Shown here: piece after piece, positions 7,541 through 16,979 of the stretch | How the letters are laid out: every line of letters starts with the position of its first letter | How positions within the stretch are numbered: position 1 is the stretch's first letter | Made by a program: the position numbers and the translations under genes | Assembly: GCA_000010565.1 (NCBI GenBank) | Contig: AP009389.1 | Span: 2,232,001-2,296,000, forward strand | Length of the DNA: 64,000 nt | Direction: 5' to 3' | Source of the DNA: Pelotomaculum thermopropionicum SI | Lineage (GTDB): Bacteria; Bacillota; Desulfotomaculia; Desulfotomaculales; Pelotomaculaceae | Notes under the pieces: model-generated | The model's input: only the letters and a program-made list of their open reading frames with translations | What the model was told of the DNA's origin: nothing | Databases searched by the model: none

Positions 7541-9526
7541 ATGAAGGCTGAAAAAACCGGCAGCGTAGAATCATTACTTACAGAAAAAAGAATTTTCAGC
7601 CCGTCAAGCGAGTTTGCTGAGAAGGCCCTGCTTAAGAGCCGGCAGCAATATGAAGAAATGTGGCGAAGGTCAATCGAAAAGCCGGACGAGTTCTGGGCGG
7701 AAATGGCTGAAAAGCATATTGACTGGTTTAAAAAATGGGACGCCGTTGAAGAGTACAGCTTTAAAGATGACGTTTTCGTGCGCTATTTCCGGGGCGCAAA
7801 GCTCAACGCTTCATATAACTGTCTAGACCGCCATTTAAACAACTGGCGCAGGAATAAAGCGGCGCTAATCTGGCAGGGCGAACCGGCGGAGGAAAGCAGG
7901 ACCTATACCTACCTTCAGTTGCACCGGGAGGTCTGCAAATTTGCCAGCGTTCTGAAAAGCCTCGGGGTAAAGAAAGGGGACCGGGTAACCGTATACATGC
8001 CGATGATTCCCGAACTGGTAATCACCCTGCTGGCCTGCGCCCGGATCGGGGCCATCCACAGCGTGGTGTTCGGGGGATTCAGCTCCGAAGCGCTGCGTGA
8101 CAGAATTATCGACTCCCAGGCCGAAACGCTGGTTACCGCCAACTTCGGACTCAGGGCCGGCAAAACGCTGAACTGCAAGGAAAACGCCGACGAGGCCCTC
8201 TCCAATTGCCCCGCCGTAAAGAACTGCATAGTGGTCAGAAGGATTGACAGGGACTGCAATATGATGCCAGGGCGCGACTACTGGTGGCATGAGCTGATGA
8301 GCGCGGCAACGCCCGCCTGCGAACCGGAGCAAATGGACGCAGAAGACCCCCTCTTCATCCTCTATACCAGCGGCAGCACCGGAAAGCCAAAAGGCGTCAT
8401 GCATACTACAGGGGGCTACATGGTTTACGCCACAACAACATTCAAGTATATTTTCGATTATCGTGACGAAGATGTTTTCTGGTGCACGGCAGACATCGGA
8501 TGGGTTACAGGTCACAGTTACATCGTTTACGGACCGCTGTCCGCAGGAGCAACCTCCTTAATGTTCGAAGGCGTACCTAACTATCCTCAGCCGGACAGGT
8601 TCTGGGAAGTCGTGGAAAAGTACCGCGTCAATATATTCTACACCGCCCCCACCGCCATCCGGGCCATGATGAGGGACGGCGACAGATGGCCGCTCGGCAG
8701 GGACCTCAGCAGCCTCCGGCTGCTTGGCACGGTGGGCGAGCCAATTAATCCCGAGGCCTGGATGTGGTATTACAAGGTGGTGGGTAAAGAAAGGTGCCCG
8801 GTTGTCGATACCTGGTGGCAGACAGAAACAGGAGGCATCTTAATTTCCCCGCTGCCGGGCTGCATTCCCACCAAACCCGGCTCTGCCACCGTACCGTTCT
8901 TCGGGGTAAACCCGAAGATCATCCGGCAGGACGGGAGCGAGGCCGCTCCAAACGAAGGCGGCTACCTGGTTATCGACAAACCCTGGCCCGGCATCATGCG
9001 CGGCGTTTACGGCGACCCCAACAGGTTTAAAAACACCTATTTTGTCCAGTACCCGGGTTATTACTTTACCGGTGACGGGGCGCGCCGGGACGAAGACGGC
9101 TATTTCTGGCTGATGGGCCGGGTGGACGATGTTATTAACGTATCCGGGCACAGGCTGGGTACGGCCGAAGTGGAAAGCTCACTGGTGGCGCACCCGAAAG
9201 TTGCTGAAGCGGCGGTGGTAGGTTTTCCGCACGAGATTAAAGGGGAAGGCATTTACGCCTACGTCACGGTTAAGGAAGGCGTGGAAGCAACGGAGGAACT
9301 GAAAAAAGAACTTATTGCCCATGTCCGCAAGGAAATCGGCCCCATCGCCTCTCCGGACAAAATACAGTTTTCCAGTGCCCTGCCCAAAACCAGAAGCGGA
9401 AAAATTATTAGAAGAATACTGAGGAAAATTGCAGCCGGAGAAATCGGTGAGCTTGGCGACACCACCACGCTGGCCGATCCCGCAGTGGTGGAAAGCCTGG
9501 TGGCCGGCAGGCTGGAGGCGGTTTAA
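7541..9526 (+). CDS. acsA: Acetyl-CoA synthetase (AMP-forming)
   Basis: 661 residues, the normal length. It converts acetate, ATP and CoA to acetyl-CoA, AMP and PPi. Visible signatures are the ATP-binding loop [16 protein letters not shown] (about residue 280), WWQTETGG (about 425), the hinge region [15 protein letters not shown] and the C-terminal [11 protein letters not shown], whose Lys is the known acetylation site that switches the enzyme off. The start is supported by GCAGGAGGTAG upstream. It is a single-gene unit ending at a strong terminator. In syntrophic Clostridia acetate handling of this type is common. Confidence 0.97.
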   Translation: MKAEKTGSVESLLTEKRIFSPSSEFAEKALLKSRQQYEEMWRRSIEKPDEFWAEMAEKHIDWFKKWDAVEEYSFKDDVFVRYFRGAKLNASYNCLDRHLNNWRRNKAALIWQGEPAEESRTYTYLQLHREVCKFASVLKSLGVKKGDRVTVYMPMIPELVITLLACARIGAIHSVVFGGFSSEALRDRIIDSQAETLVTANFGLRAGKTLNCKENADEALSNCPAVKNCIVVRRIDRDCNMMPGRDYWWHELMSAATPACEPEQMDAEDPLFILYTSGSTGKPKGVMHTTGGYMVYATTTFKYIFDYRDEDVFWCTADIGWVTGHSYIVYGPLSAGATSLMFEGVPNYPQPDRFWEVVEKYRVNIFYTAPTAIRAMMRDGDRWPLGRDLSSLRLLGTVGEPINPEAWMWYYKVVGKERCPVVDTWWQTETGGILISPLPGCIPTKPGSATVPFFGVNPKIIRQDGSEAAPNEGGYLVIDKPWPGIMRGVYGDPNRFKNTYFVQYPGYYFTGDGARRDEDGYFWLMGRVDDVINVSGHRLGTAEVESSLVAHPKVAEAAVVGFPHEIKGEGIYAYVTVKEGVEATEELKKELIAHVRKEIGPIASPDKIQFSSALPKTRSGKIIRRILRKIAAGEIGELGDTTTLADPAVVESLVAGRLEAV

Positions 9527-9566
9527 AGCCGGCAAGATGTGAAGAAAAAATTAATATGATAAATTA

Positions 9567-9594
9567 AACCCCCTGCAGGCAGGGGGTTGTCCTT
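9567..9594. terminator. Terminator shared by acsA and the NifU-like gene
   Basis: AACCCCCTG-CAGG-CAGGGGGTT: a 9-bp perfect stem with a T-rich tail after it and AT-rich DNA before it. It sits between two convergent genes and probably works for both. Confidence 0.75.
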
Positions 9595-9815
9595 TATACG
9601 GAAACAACTTTTTTCACTTCCGGTATTTCCTGCTTGAGCACCCGCTCAATACCCTGCTTCAGGGTTATCGTTGCGCCCGGTCAGCCGCCACATGCTCCTT
9701 TCAGACGAACCTTAACCAAACCACTGGCATCAACATCTACAAGTTCAACATCCCCGCCGTCCCTCTGGAGAAACGGGCGAACTTTATTGAGAACTTCCTG
9801 GACCTTTTCCTTCAT
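9594..9815 (-). CDS. NifU-type Fe-S scaffold with in-frame TGA (probable selenoprotein)
   Basis: A 73-codon frame read through one TGA (9683-9681, codon 45). The start [20 protein letters not shown] and the motif before the stop, [19 protein letters not shown], match the NifU C-terminal domain. That domain normally has C-G-x-C-P and binds a 4Fe-4S cluster for transfer to apoproteins. The TGA takes the place of the second Cys, giving C-x-x-Sec. The reading continues smoothly after the TGA for 28 residues to a normal TAA, and a hairpin lies 15 bases downstream. ATG 9815 is preferred to ATG 9824, which is only 2 bases from AGGAGG. The alternative is a nonsense mutation or a sequence error (TGC to TGA). 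Confidence 0.8.
9651..9665 (-). promoter_or_regulatory. SECIS-like hairpin
   Basis: On the minus strand a perfect 6-bp stem ACCCTG/CAGGGT with loop AAG begins 15 bases after the TGA. The loop lies about 22 bases downstream of it. Bacterial SECIS elements are short coding-region hairpins with the loop roughly 16-37 bases after UGA and a G early in the loop; if the top G-C pair opens, the loop is GAAGC, which fits. Recognition by SelB is not shown. Confidence 0.5.
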
Positions 9816-9996
9816 GGCTTTCATAACCTCCTTTCCGTAAAAATTAAATTATATTATGGCTGGCCTGACGGTTTGTATGTATCTGGGAAACATCCGGGAT
9901 AACCCTATTTTACTCATATTTACCGGCAATGACAAGAAAAATTTCATTCCTTAAATGTTAAGGCTGGATCTGCAAGAATTCCCGCCCAAACAGGCG

Positions 9997-11247
9997 TTAC
10001 TGCAGGTAAACCTTAATGGTAGCATACCTGGTTTTGCTTGATAAACTGCCTAACAGTTTCTTTTGAAGTTCAAGCTCCTGGCGCACCCGGGCAAGCTGAA
10101 CTTCAGCCGCCTGAACGCCATCCGATGCTGAATCTGCACCGACCGGCTCACCAAGCAGCCTTTGCTCTTCGGCCGCCAGTTCCTGCAGCCTGGCTTCGCA
10201 AGCATAATATATTTGCGTAACATCCTCTTCATTAATCCGCTGAACCGCAGCATGCCCCAGTTCCCGTATTGAATCCACCGCCTGCTCGAACCTTTCTGCC
10301 GGCACGCTTACGGCAACAACCCTCTCACCTGATTCTTCACTTAGCAGGTATCCTCCGCTTTTAACGGCAATGTCTGCTATCCTGGCCGCAACCCCGCCCG
10401 GATCGGCAGCATCAAGACTGACGGCAGCACTGCGAACAATTTTTTTCTGCTGTGCACCAGCACCAAAGGCAGAGCTGAAAGCGGCCTGCTGTTGAATTGT
10501 TTTTCCTCTGACAGCCATGCTCTGGTTATCAGCCGCAGTACCCGTTTGCAAGGGCAGTAAACTGCTTCCCCTTAAGCGCCTTTCAGGCGGGTTGTCAAAC
10601 TGTTCCGGCAAGCCCGTTGCGTGCCGGCTTGGGCCCGCTTCAGTGCCGGACGGCCCGGGCCGGGACTCAGCTAGGGACGGTTCGGCACCGCCAGCGGTTC
10701 CTGCAGCAGGCCGGCCGGGCATTATATTGCCGGCAATGCCGGAACGGTAAGAAATTTCGGAGCCAGAAGAAAAACCCCCGGTGGCCGCCCCGTCTTCTTC
10801 GCCGTTTATACCGCCCGAAGCATTAATATCACTACCATTATGATAGCCGGTGCTCCCCGGCAAAATTAAGTCTTTTCCTCCCCAGCGGCCCGGCGGCCCG
10901 TACACCAATACCGTGATGCCTGCAGTCACAAGGACCGCGGCAGCAAGGGCAACGGCACGATGCCACCGCCCGCCGGCAAGATGCCTGAAAATGCCGGCAA
11001 TTCTGGACGTACTGCGAACAGGGGGTGAAGAAAGCTTGATTTTGTTTATAACCCTGTCGCTGATCCGGGAGGGCGGAACCACTTCGGGCAGGCCTCTGAA
11101 CATGTTTAAAAGCTCACGGAGGACATTGTACTCGGTCCGGCACTCCGGACAGCCGGCCAGATGGGCGGAAACCATATCTCCCGTTGCCGCATCGAGCTCT
11201 CCGTCGAGATAGGGGGACAGCAACTCCCTCGCTTCACGGCACTGCAT
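9997..11247 (-). CDS. Membrane anti-sigma factor with zinc finger and DUF4349 domain
   Basis: 416 residues from ATG 11247 (GGAGGG 7 bases upstream; the earlier ATG at 11262 overlaps the site). The N-terminal zf-HC2 anti-sigma domain carries C-R-E-A, then H-L-A-G-C-P-E-C (about residue 33-40), which binds zinc and the sigma factor. One membrane helix lies near residues 90-115. A long low-complexity extracellular linker follows, then a DUF4349 domain (about 270-416) with a coiled coil. It starts one base after the sigma gene stop, so the two are translationally coupled. It likely holds the ECF sigma inactive until an envelope signal arrives. Confidence 0.85.
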   Translation of the reverse strand: MQCREARELLSPYLDGELDAATGDMVSAHLAGCPECRTEYNVLRELLNMFRGLPEVVPPSRISDRVINKIKLSSPPVRSTSRIAGIFRHLAGGRWHRAVALAAAVLVTAGITVLVYGPPGRWGGKDLILPGSTGYHNGSDINASGGINGEEDGAATGGFSSGSEISYRSGIAGNIMPGRPAAGTAGGAEPSLAESRPGPSGTEAGPSRHATGLPEQFDNPPERRLRGSSLLPLQTGTAADNQSMAVRGKTIQQQAAFSSAFGAGAQQKKIVRSAAVSLDAADPGGVAARIADIAVKSGGYLLSEESGERVVAVSVPAERFEQAVDSIRELGHAAVQRINEEDVTQIYYACEARLQELAAEEQRLLGEPVGADSASDGVQAAEVQLARVRQELELQKKLLGSLSSKTRYATIKVYLQ

Positions 11248-11248
11248 T

Positions 11249-11863
11249 TCAAATCCCTCCATATTTCTCTTGACGTGAGGTTAGCTCCATGAGTTCCTTG
11301 AGGCCGTTAAATTTTTCCCTAAATGCCCGGCGGGCGCGGCTTAGGCGCGACTTTACCGTACCCAGGGAGCAATTCATTACAGCGGAAATCTCATCGTAAG
11401 TCATGCCCTGGATCTCCCTCATTACCAGAATCAGGCGATGTTCCCCGGATATGCTGTTCAGGCACATCTGAACAAGCTCATTAAGCTCTTTTTTTTCAAC
11501 TGTGTCTTCGGGGGAAGGTATGTATCCTGAAAAGAGGGAATAATTTTGAATATGTTCAAGACCGTTTTCGCCGTCTAAGGATACCGTGCTGTTTCTCTGC
11601 CGGCGCCGCAGTTCATCACGGCAGGCATTGGCGGTAATGCGGTAAAGCCAGGTCATAAAACTGGACTCGCCGCGAAAGCGGGGCAGGGCCTGATACAGGC
11701 GCAGAAAGGCTTCCTGGGCCAGGTCGGATGCATCGGCGTGGTTGCCTAAAAAACGGTACGCCACCGTGTATACCTTATTTTCATAACGGCGGACCAGCAT
11801 TTCAAAAGCCTCCAGGTCGCCGTTTTGGCTTCTTTCGACAAGAATTTCATCGGCCGGATGCAT
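11249..11863 (-). CDS. ECF RNA polymerase sigma factor
   Basis: 204 residues from ATG 11863 (AAGGAGGGGGTGAG just upstream). Sigma region 2 (about residues 15-80) has DASDLAQEAFLRLYQALPRF and SSFMTWLYRITANACRDELRR. Region 4 (about 135-190) has the helix-turn-helix ending SLGTVKSRLSRARRAFRE. The following gene encodes its membrane anti-sigma factor. Length, domain order and pairing are typical of envelope-stress sigma factors. Target genes cannot be read from this window. Confidence 0.93.
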   Translation of the reverse strand: MHPADEILVERSQNGDLEAFEMLVRRYENKVYTVAYRFLGNHADASDLAQEAFLRLYQALPRFRGESSFMTWLYRITANACRDELRRRQRNSTVSLDGENGLEHIQNYSLFSGYIPSPEDTVEKKELNELVQMCLNSISGEHRLILVMREIQGMTYDEISAVMNCSLGTVKSRLSRARRAFREKFNGLKELMELTSRQEKYGGI

Positions 11864-12177
11864 CTCACCCCCTCCTTCACGAAAGGGCCGCCCGCCATCA
11901 GGGCAGGGGATTTGCCGGGTACCGGGCTGCACCCCGCTCACGGCTAAGTTTAAACTTCGACACGCCTCATTTTAATCCTTTCTTAAAATATTTCAGCACC
12001 TTAATTAATCGCCCGGCCTCTGCCAAGGACAGGGCTCCATGTAAAGCTTACAAAAAGCTTGCCCCCGCCCGTTATATCGCGTTGAAAATACCGTCCTTTA
12101 ACTGCCAAAAGGGATACTGGCCCGGAAAAATCCAGGGCAAATTATCGTTAAGCAAAAAACGCCCCGCCTCCCTTGTA
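11864..12177. other. Intergenic stretch between sigma gene and tRNA
   Basis: About 310 bases with no convincing gene. Minus-strand sequence upstream of the sigma gene contains the palindrome AAGTTTAAACTT (near 11945-11956), which might belong to its promoter, but no clear -35/-10 pair is seen. Confidence 0.4.
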
Positions 12178-12206
12178 TTGACTGGCAGGTTCTTTTCTGC
12201 TAGAAT
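12178..12206 (+). promoter_or_regulatory. Promoter of tRNA-Leu
   Basis: TTGACT (12178-12183), 17-base spacer, TAGAAT (12201-12206), placed 24 bases before the mature tRNA. Confidence 0.8.
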
Positions 12207-12230
12207 AGGTGTTGCTTAAGAACAAAAAAC

Positions 12231-12319
<89 letters not shown>

Positions 12320-12468
12320 TCAGTATTTTCAAGGGCTCCAGGGTTGGGTGTAATTTCCAGAAGGAAATTTAAAACACCGAATCCGCTGCCCCTGAATCAA
12401 CCGCAACGGATTCCTTCTTGTGCTACTCTGTCCGGAAATACTTGAGTAGCGAAGGAGGAATTTTATTT

Positions 12469-13413
12469 ATGGCGAAAAAGAAAGTTGCTACCGTCAGAAA
12501 AGAAGTACCGGATACATGGCAGGAAGCGTTACAAGGGTTCCTTTTCTGGAAACAGGCTCAAGGATTAGCTGAAAGAACGCTTACCGATTACCGTAAACAC
12601 GTTAGTCAATTTTTTAACCGCCACCCAAAAGCGTACAATTCCAAAAACCTGAAATCTGCTGTTCTGGAGTATATGGCACAGCCTGTCAAACCGGCGACAT
12701 TTAATTTGCGGCTGGTCAACCTAAAGGCTTTCTTTGACTGGTGCATCCAGGAGGGCATCTTTACAGATAACCCATTGGCCGGCTTTAAACGCAGGAAGGC
12801 GGAAGGCCGGGTTGTCAACATAGAAGAAGAAAAATTAGCCCGTCTGCTTACCTTGCCGAACAAAGAAACATTTGCGGGACTGCGGGATTATGCTTTGTTG
12901 CTTCTCACGTTAGATACAGGTATTCGCCCGAAAGAAGCGTTTTCCTTGCTGGTGGACGACATCAACCTCCGTTCCCTGGAAGTGTGCATCCGTTCCGAAA
13001 TCGCCAAAACCAGGACAACCAGGACGCTTCCCATATCCCCTGTAACGGCACAAGTCATCAGGGAATTATTGCAATCAAGACACCCTGCCTGGAAAAACAG
13101 CACCCCTGTGTTCTGCAGTTCAGAAGGAGGTAAAATGACGGATTTAAAGTGGGGGGATCGTCTGGAAGTTTATAGCAAGCAGCTAGGCGTATGGATTCGC
13201 CCTTATGATTTGCGTCATGCCTTCGCCTTGCAGTTCTTACGGAATGGCGGCCAACCCTTCGCACTGCAAAGAATCTTGGGGCATACAGACTTGACAATGA
13301 CGAAGCGGTATATCGCACTTACCCAGCAGGACTTGCGTGAACAGCACACCGTTGCCTCCCCCTTAAACACGCTGGCACCCCAAAAGCACAGGGTTCGGAA
13401 AATAAAAAAGTAG
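12469..13413 (+). CDS. int: Phage tyrosine recombinase (integrase)
   Basis: 314 residues from ATG 12469 (GAAGGAGGA upstream). An N-terminal SAM-like core-binding domain (about residues 10-100) precedes the catalytic domain (about 115-295). Catalytic residues are Arg in TGIRPKEA, Arg in YDLRHAFA (the usual preceding His is Tyr), His in GHTDLTMTKRY and the nucleophile Tyr in the same motif. It inserts and excises the prophage. It lies 150 bases from the 3' end of tRNA-Leu and points into the prophage. Confidence 0.92.
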   Translation: MAKKKVATVRKEVPDTWQEALQGFLFWKQAQGLAERTLTDYRKHVSQFFNRHPKAYNSKNLKSAVLEYMAQPVKPATFNLRLVNLKAFFDWCIQEGIFTDNPLAGFKRRKAEGRVVNIEEEKLARLLTLPNKETFAGLRDYALLLLTLDTGIRPKEAFSLLVDDINLRSLEVCIRSEIAKTRTTRTLPISPVTAQVIRELLQSRHPAWKNSTPVFCSSEGGKMTDLKWGDRLEVYSKQLGVWIRPYDLRHAFALQFLRNGGQPFALQRILGHTDLTMTKRYIALTQQDLREQHTVASPLNTLAPQKHRVRKIKK

Positions 13414-13424
13414 CTTTAAAGAGT

Positions 13425-13450
13425 AGCGGGGTTTTTGCCCCGCTTTTTTA
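13425..13450 (+). terminator. Rho-independent terminator after int
   Basis: Stem AGCGGGG/CCCCGCT with a TTTTTG loop followed by TTTTTTA. Confidence 0.85.
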
Positions 13451-13511
13451 TAGTTTCTTATTAAATTTTGGAACAAATAGTACAGCTACTGAAAGATGAA
13501 TAAAATACCAG

Positions 13512-13540
13512 TTGAAATGTACTATATTACGTAATATAAT
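13512..13540 (+). promoter_or_regulatory. Promoter with palindromic operator
   Basis: TTGAAA (13512-13517), 17-base spacer, TATAAT (13535-13540). A perfect 16-bp palindrome TATATTACGTAATATA (13523-13538) covers the spacer and -10 box, a typical place for a repressor dimer. It drives the HEXXH-motif gene 40 bases downstream. Confidence 0.75.
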
Positions 13541-13581
13541 ACCTATTGCAACAAATTCACTTAAATGCGAGGATCAACAAA

Positions 13582-14067
13582 ATGACACTTAAAAACCCCA
13601 TTTATAAAAGCATAAAGGTTAAGCCGGAAGCGGTTCGGTTAGTGAAAGAAATGGTCAAGGCCGGTTTCTACCGTAAATCGGAGGCTGAAAAATTTGACGC
13701 CCTTAAAAAGCTGGGCGAGGACATTTGCGGCATCTACAGGGTGGACAAGGTAAATGTGAAAACTGGCGGTGTCGTAATGGGAGCCTTCGCAATTTACCAA
13801 CCCGCATCGAAAACCATCAGCCTGAATAACATCAGCATAGTCAGCTTCCTACATGAGCTACGGCATCACCTCCAGCACGTTGGCCACCTACAAGCCAGCG
13901 GATTAAACGCTGAACAGGACGCCCATGCCTGGAGCTCGCGGATATTCAGCAAAGCGGTTCCAAATATGTTCCTGAAAGCGGTCAAAGCGGGAAGAATCGC
14001 CGCCCTACAGTGGGACGAGGCCAGTCAGCGGGTGGTTAACCGGCCAGATTACGACCAGATAAGGTGA
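13582..14067 (+). CDS. HEXXH-motif putative metalloprotease
   Basis: 161 residues from ATG 13582 (GAGG 9 bases upstream; an in-frame TTG at 13546 would add 12 residues). Centre of interest is SFLHELRHHLQHV near residue 100, an HExxH zinc-protease signature, followed about 20 residues later by EQDAHAW, which could supply the third ligand. The family resembles small ImmA/IrrE-like or phage-associated peptidases, but there is no clear match. It sits directly behind the integrase with its own palindromic promoter, so it may control prophage induction by cleaving a repressor. That is inference. Confidence 0.65.
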   Translation: MTLKNPIYKSIKVKPEAVRLVKEMVKAGFYRKSEAEKFDALKKLGEDICGIYRVDKVNVKTGGVVMGAFAIYQPASKTISLNNISIVSFLHELRHHLQHVGHLQASGLNAEQDAHAWSSRIFSKAVPNMFLKAVKAGRIAALQWDEASQRVVNRPDYDQIR

Positions 14068-14155
14068 GGGAAATTGGGGGAGCGAAGCCCCCGCAGGGTT
14101 AAGGTCTTCTCTTTGGTCATTTAAGCTAACCATTGTTAAACTCAACTTTGACAGT

Positions 14156-14194
14156 AAAAAAGTAAAAACCCCCGGATTTCAAGGTCTCCGGGGG
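14156..14194 (-). terminator. Minus-direction terminator
   Basis: On the minus strand stem TCCGGGGG (right arm) with CCCCCGGA (left arm) is followed by TTTTTACTTTTTT. No minus-strand gene is seen immediately upstream, so it may stop phage read-through from reaching the integrase region. Confidence 0.65.
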
Positions 14195-14477
14195 AAAAGA
14201 TTTAGACGTACCACAACATCTTCCTTTATTTAGGAATTCCAACGAAAAAGTTGCAATTTTTACTGGCAAGCAATTAAAGAAATAACAATTTTTAGGGTAA
14301 TGGGGTAGCTACTAATACCCATATTATAGCACCATCAGGTAGTTCTTACTAGGCAAAAACTGTAAACGTGGCACAACGCTCCTGAATGATTTAGTGACTG
14401 ACCCTTGATTTTATTGGGTTTGTGGCCTCCCTAAAGGGCTAAAATGGACTTTAACTGTCAAACTTCAGTTAAATAAG
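14195..14477. other. Non-coding AT-rich stretch
   Basis: Together with the terminator before it and promoter after it this fills 14068-14558. I see no coding frame with a ribosome site. The DNA is AT-rich with several short inverted repeats and contains CCCTAAAGGG (near 14434). Confidence 0.4.
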
Positions 14478-14507
14478 TTGCAAGAGGATATAAGAGGGAC
14501 TTATAAT
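14478..14507 (+). promoter_or_regulatory. Promoter of interrupted zinc-ribbon gene
   Basis: TTGCAA (14478-14483), 18-base spacer, TATAAT (14502-14507), about 50 bases before the GTG start at 14559. Confidence 0.65.
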
Positions 14508-15737
14508 ACAACTAACTAGATTAATTGGTATTCCAGCGAATAGAAAGATGGTGAAGTTGTGGCTAAATGTGTTCAATGTGGACGGCCTGCAGTTTTAGCC
14601 CTCAAGGATGAAAATGTGACGTTTTGTATAGACTGTTATTTAAAATTTACGCAGGCAATTGAGATTCAAAACAGAATGTTGGCCGAAAAAATTAACTTTC
14701 TTTTGGGAGAAATGGAAGCCATATCAGGAGTTTACGGACTATTTCCGAGATATAATATTACCAAACCTATTTAGGGCTTGCTGAATAGCCATAAATTCCA
14801 GTAGTACCAAGGGATTAAGGGCCTTTTTGTCGAATTATTCTCCAAGGAAAACAGGCTCAATCATGTAAAAAGCTTGCACTTGGAGGCTGATAATATGTAC
14901 CGGCGTCCCACTGGTCAGATGGTTATTGAAGACTTCGTACTTCCCTTCGAAGGAAAACTTGATGCCAACAACCGCTGGGTGAAACTGGCCAAGATAATAC
15001 CCTGGGAGCAGATCGAAAATGAATATGCCGATCTTTTCCCCTCCAGTACCGGTACAGTGGCAAAGCCCTTGCGTATGGCCCTGGGCGCCTTGATTATAAA
15101 AGAACGATGCGGTTTCACCGACAGGGAGACGGTGGAGCAGATCACCGAAAACCCCTATCTCCAGTATTTCATCGGGCTGGAGAAATACCAGATAGAACCG
15201 CCCTTCGATCCCTCGTTAATGGTCCATTTCCGGAAACGGTTGGATCAAAAGATCATAAAGAAAATTAACGAGTTGATCTGCCAGAGCGAAAAACACAAGG
15301 AACAAAAAGACAAAGACCCAAAAGACAAAGACCCAGGCAATCCATCAGGCTCCGGTAATTTTGAAGTATGGAAGCCGGAAGTGAACAAGGGCAAGCTGTT
15401 GCTTGACGCTACCTGCGCCCCGGCAGACATCCGGTATCCCACTGACCTCTCCCTTCTCAATGAGGCCAGGGAAAAAACGGAAAAGATGATCGACACCCTG
15501 TACAATCAGGAACTCGGACTGGCCAGGAAACCCCGTACCTACCGCAAGCGGGCGAGAAAAGACTACCTGAAGTTCGCCAGGCAGAGAAAACCGCATGTGA
15601 AGGCTATTCGTAAGGCTATCGGTAAACAACTGGGGTACCTTCGCAGAAACCTGGGCACAATCGATTTTCTTCTAAAGTGTGATGGCCATGGCAATTTGAG
15701 CGCCCGGCAGTCTAGAGAACTGGAAACCATTCGTATT

Positions 15738-15870
15738 TGTAGATTCTCAAATTAATCCAATAACGATTCTCACATTAAATTGGGTCAATCCAGTCCAAAA
15801 ACAAGCGAAATTCGCAAATTAAACCGGTACCTTCAATAAACATTTGCAAATTTCATTAGCATTAGAAAAA
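15738..15870 (+). repeat. Left-end transposase binding repeats
   Basis: Terminal TGTAGATTCTCAAATTAA is followed by related blocks CGATTCTCACATTAAATT, AATTCGCAAATTAAACC and TTTGCAAATTTCATTAG within 130 bases. Arrays like this are where TnsB/MuA-type transposases bind. Confidence 0.7.
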
Positions 15871-15912
15871 GATCCGGGCTGCCCTGATTAGACAGCCCAG
15901 ATTCAAGAATAG

Positions 15913-16161
15913 CTAATCCCGGTACCTATTCCGGAAGGCCAGTATTTCCGCCCGCGCTTCTTGTAGTTTTTCGCGGAACACGGTGGCAAACCAACCCGTC
16001 CGGTTCCTGGTCGGTGGATAGACTCTGGCTTTATCAGCTACCTTGCAAATCGCTTCGATCATTTCTTCTTTGGTGTAGTTTAATTCCTGGGTCATCTTGA
16101 CCGCTACGGGCAGCAAATCCGAAAAGCCGGTGAATAGAAAGTAATCTTTCAGGCTGCGCAT
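15913..16161 (-). CDS. 82-residue accessory protein of the transposon
   Basis: Starts MRSLKDYFLFTGFSDLLP, 14 bases after the ATPase gene, with GGGGG 10 bases upstream. It is helical and charged with no recognised motif. As the last gene of the transposase-ATPase operon it probably assists transposition or target choice, but nothing in the sequence shows how. Confidence 0.6.
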   Translation of the reverse strand: MRSLKDYFLFTGFSDLLPVAVKMTQELNYTKEEMIEAICKVADKARVYPPTRNRTGWFATVFREKLQEARAEILAFRNRYRD

Positions 16162-16175
16162 AGCAAACCAACCCC

Positions 16176-16979
16176 CTAAATTTCCAGTTCCTGCTGGGCT
16201 TGGTAGACCACCTCGGGATCGATCTCCCTTTGCTTCTTACTGCAGGCGCAGATCAAACAGGTGGTGACCAGGTTGTTGACCAGCCGGGGGAGTCCGTTGG
16301 TGACGGCATAGATTGCCTCAAAGGCTGCGGGGGTAAAAATCTCCTCGTGCAGGCCGGCATACTTCAACCGGCTGACGCAATACTCCCTGATCTCCTCGGC
16401 TTTTAAGCCCCGCATGGAATATTTGACGGTCAGCCGCTGCCGTAAAGGGTTGTTCACATTGAGGGCAAGCTTGCTCCGGATTAAGGTCTGTCCGGCCAAA
16501 ATTAGAATAAAGGGGTTTTGCGAGTCCATCTGAAAGTTAAATAGAAGCCTTAAGTCCTCCAAAATCTTGTTGCCCGCCAGGTGAATTTCGTCCAGGACAA
16601 TCACCGGGGTAATCCGCCGTTCGTAATAAAGACTGGCAATGGCCCCCTGAATCTGGTGGAAGATGCTCACCTTCTTGTGCTTCGGTTCTTCCCCCAAGGC
16701 CAGAGCCAGACCCTGGTAGAATTCCAGCACGGTTACCGTGGACAGGGCAAAGTAACACGTCTTGTAGTGGGCGGGGTTCAGTTCGCTGACGTACTTGCGC
16801 AAAGCGCTGGTTTTCCCGCACCCCGGCTCCCCGGTAACCAGGCCGATCCCCCGTACCTGCTGCAAATATTTTAAACGGGAGGTCAGCTCCTGAAGGTCCC
16901 AACTGGCAAACAACTGGTCAAAGGGCACCTCTTTGGAAAAAGGGTTGAACTTTAGGCCGTAGAACTGGGTGAACATCAT
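16176..16979 (-). CDS. AAA ATPase of transposon (TnsC/TniB/ExeA-like)
   Basis: 267 residues. It has a Walker A loop GEPGCGKTSALRKYV (about residue 50), Walker B with TPVIVLDEIHLAG (about 125), a sensor region LAGQTLIRSKLAL and a C-terminal lid with RLVNNLVTTCLICA. Such ATPases pick target DNA and activate the partner transposase. Its ATG overlaps the transposase stop codon (ATGA), so the two are translated together. Confidence 0.88.
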   Translation of the reverse strand: MMFTQFYGLKFNPFSKEVPFDQLFASWDLQELTSRLKYLQQVRGIGLVTGEPGCGKTSALRKYVSELNPAHYKTCYFALSTVTVLEFYQGLALALGEEPKHKKVSIFHQIQGAIASLYYERRITPVIVLDEIHLAGNKILEDLRLLFNFQMDSQNPFILILAGQTLIRSKLALNVNNPLRQRLTVKYSMRGLKAEEIREYCVSRLKYAGLHEEIFTPAAFEAIYAVTNGLPRLVNNLVTTCLICACSKKQREIDPEVVYQAQQELEI

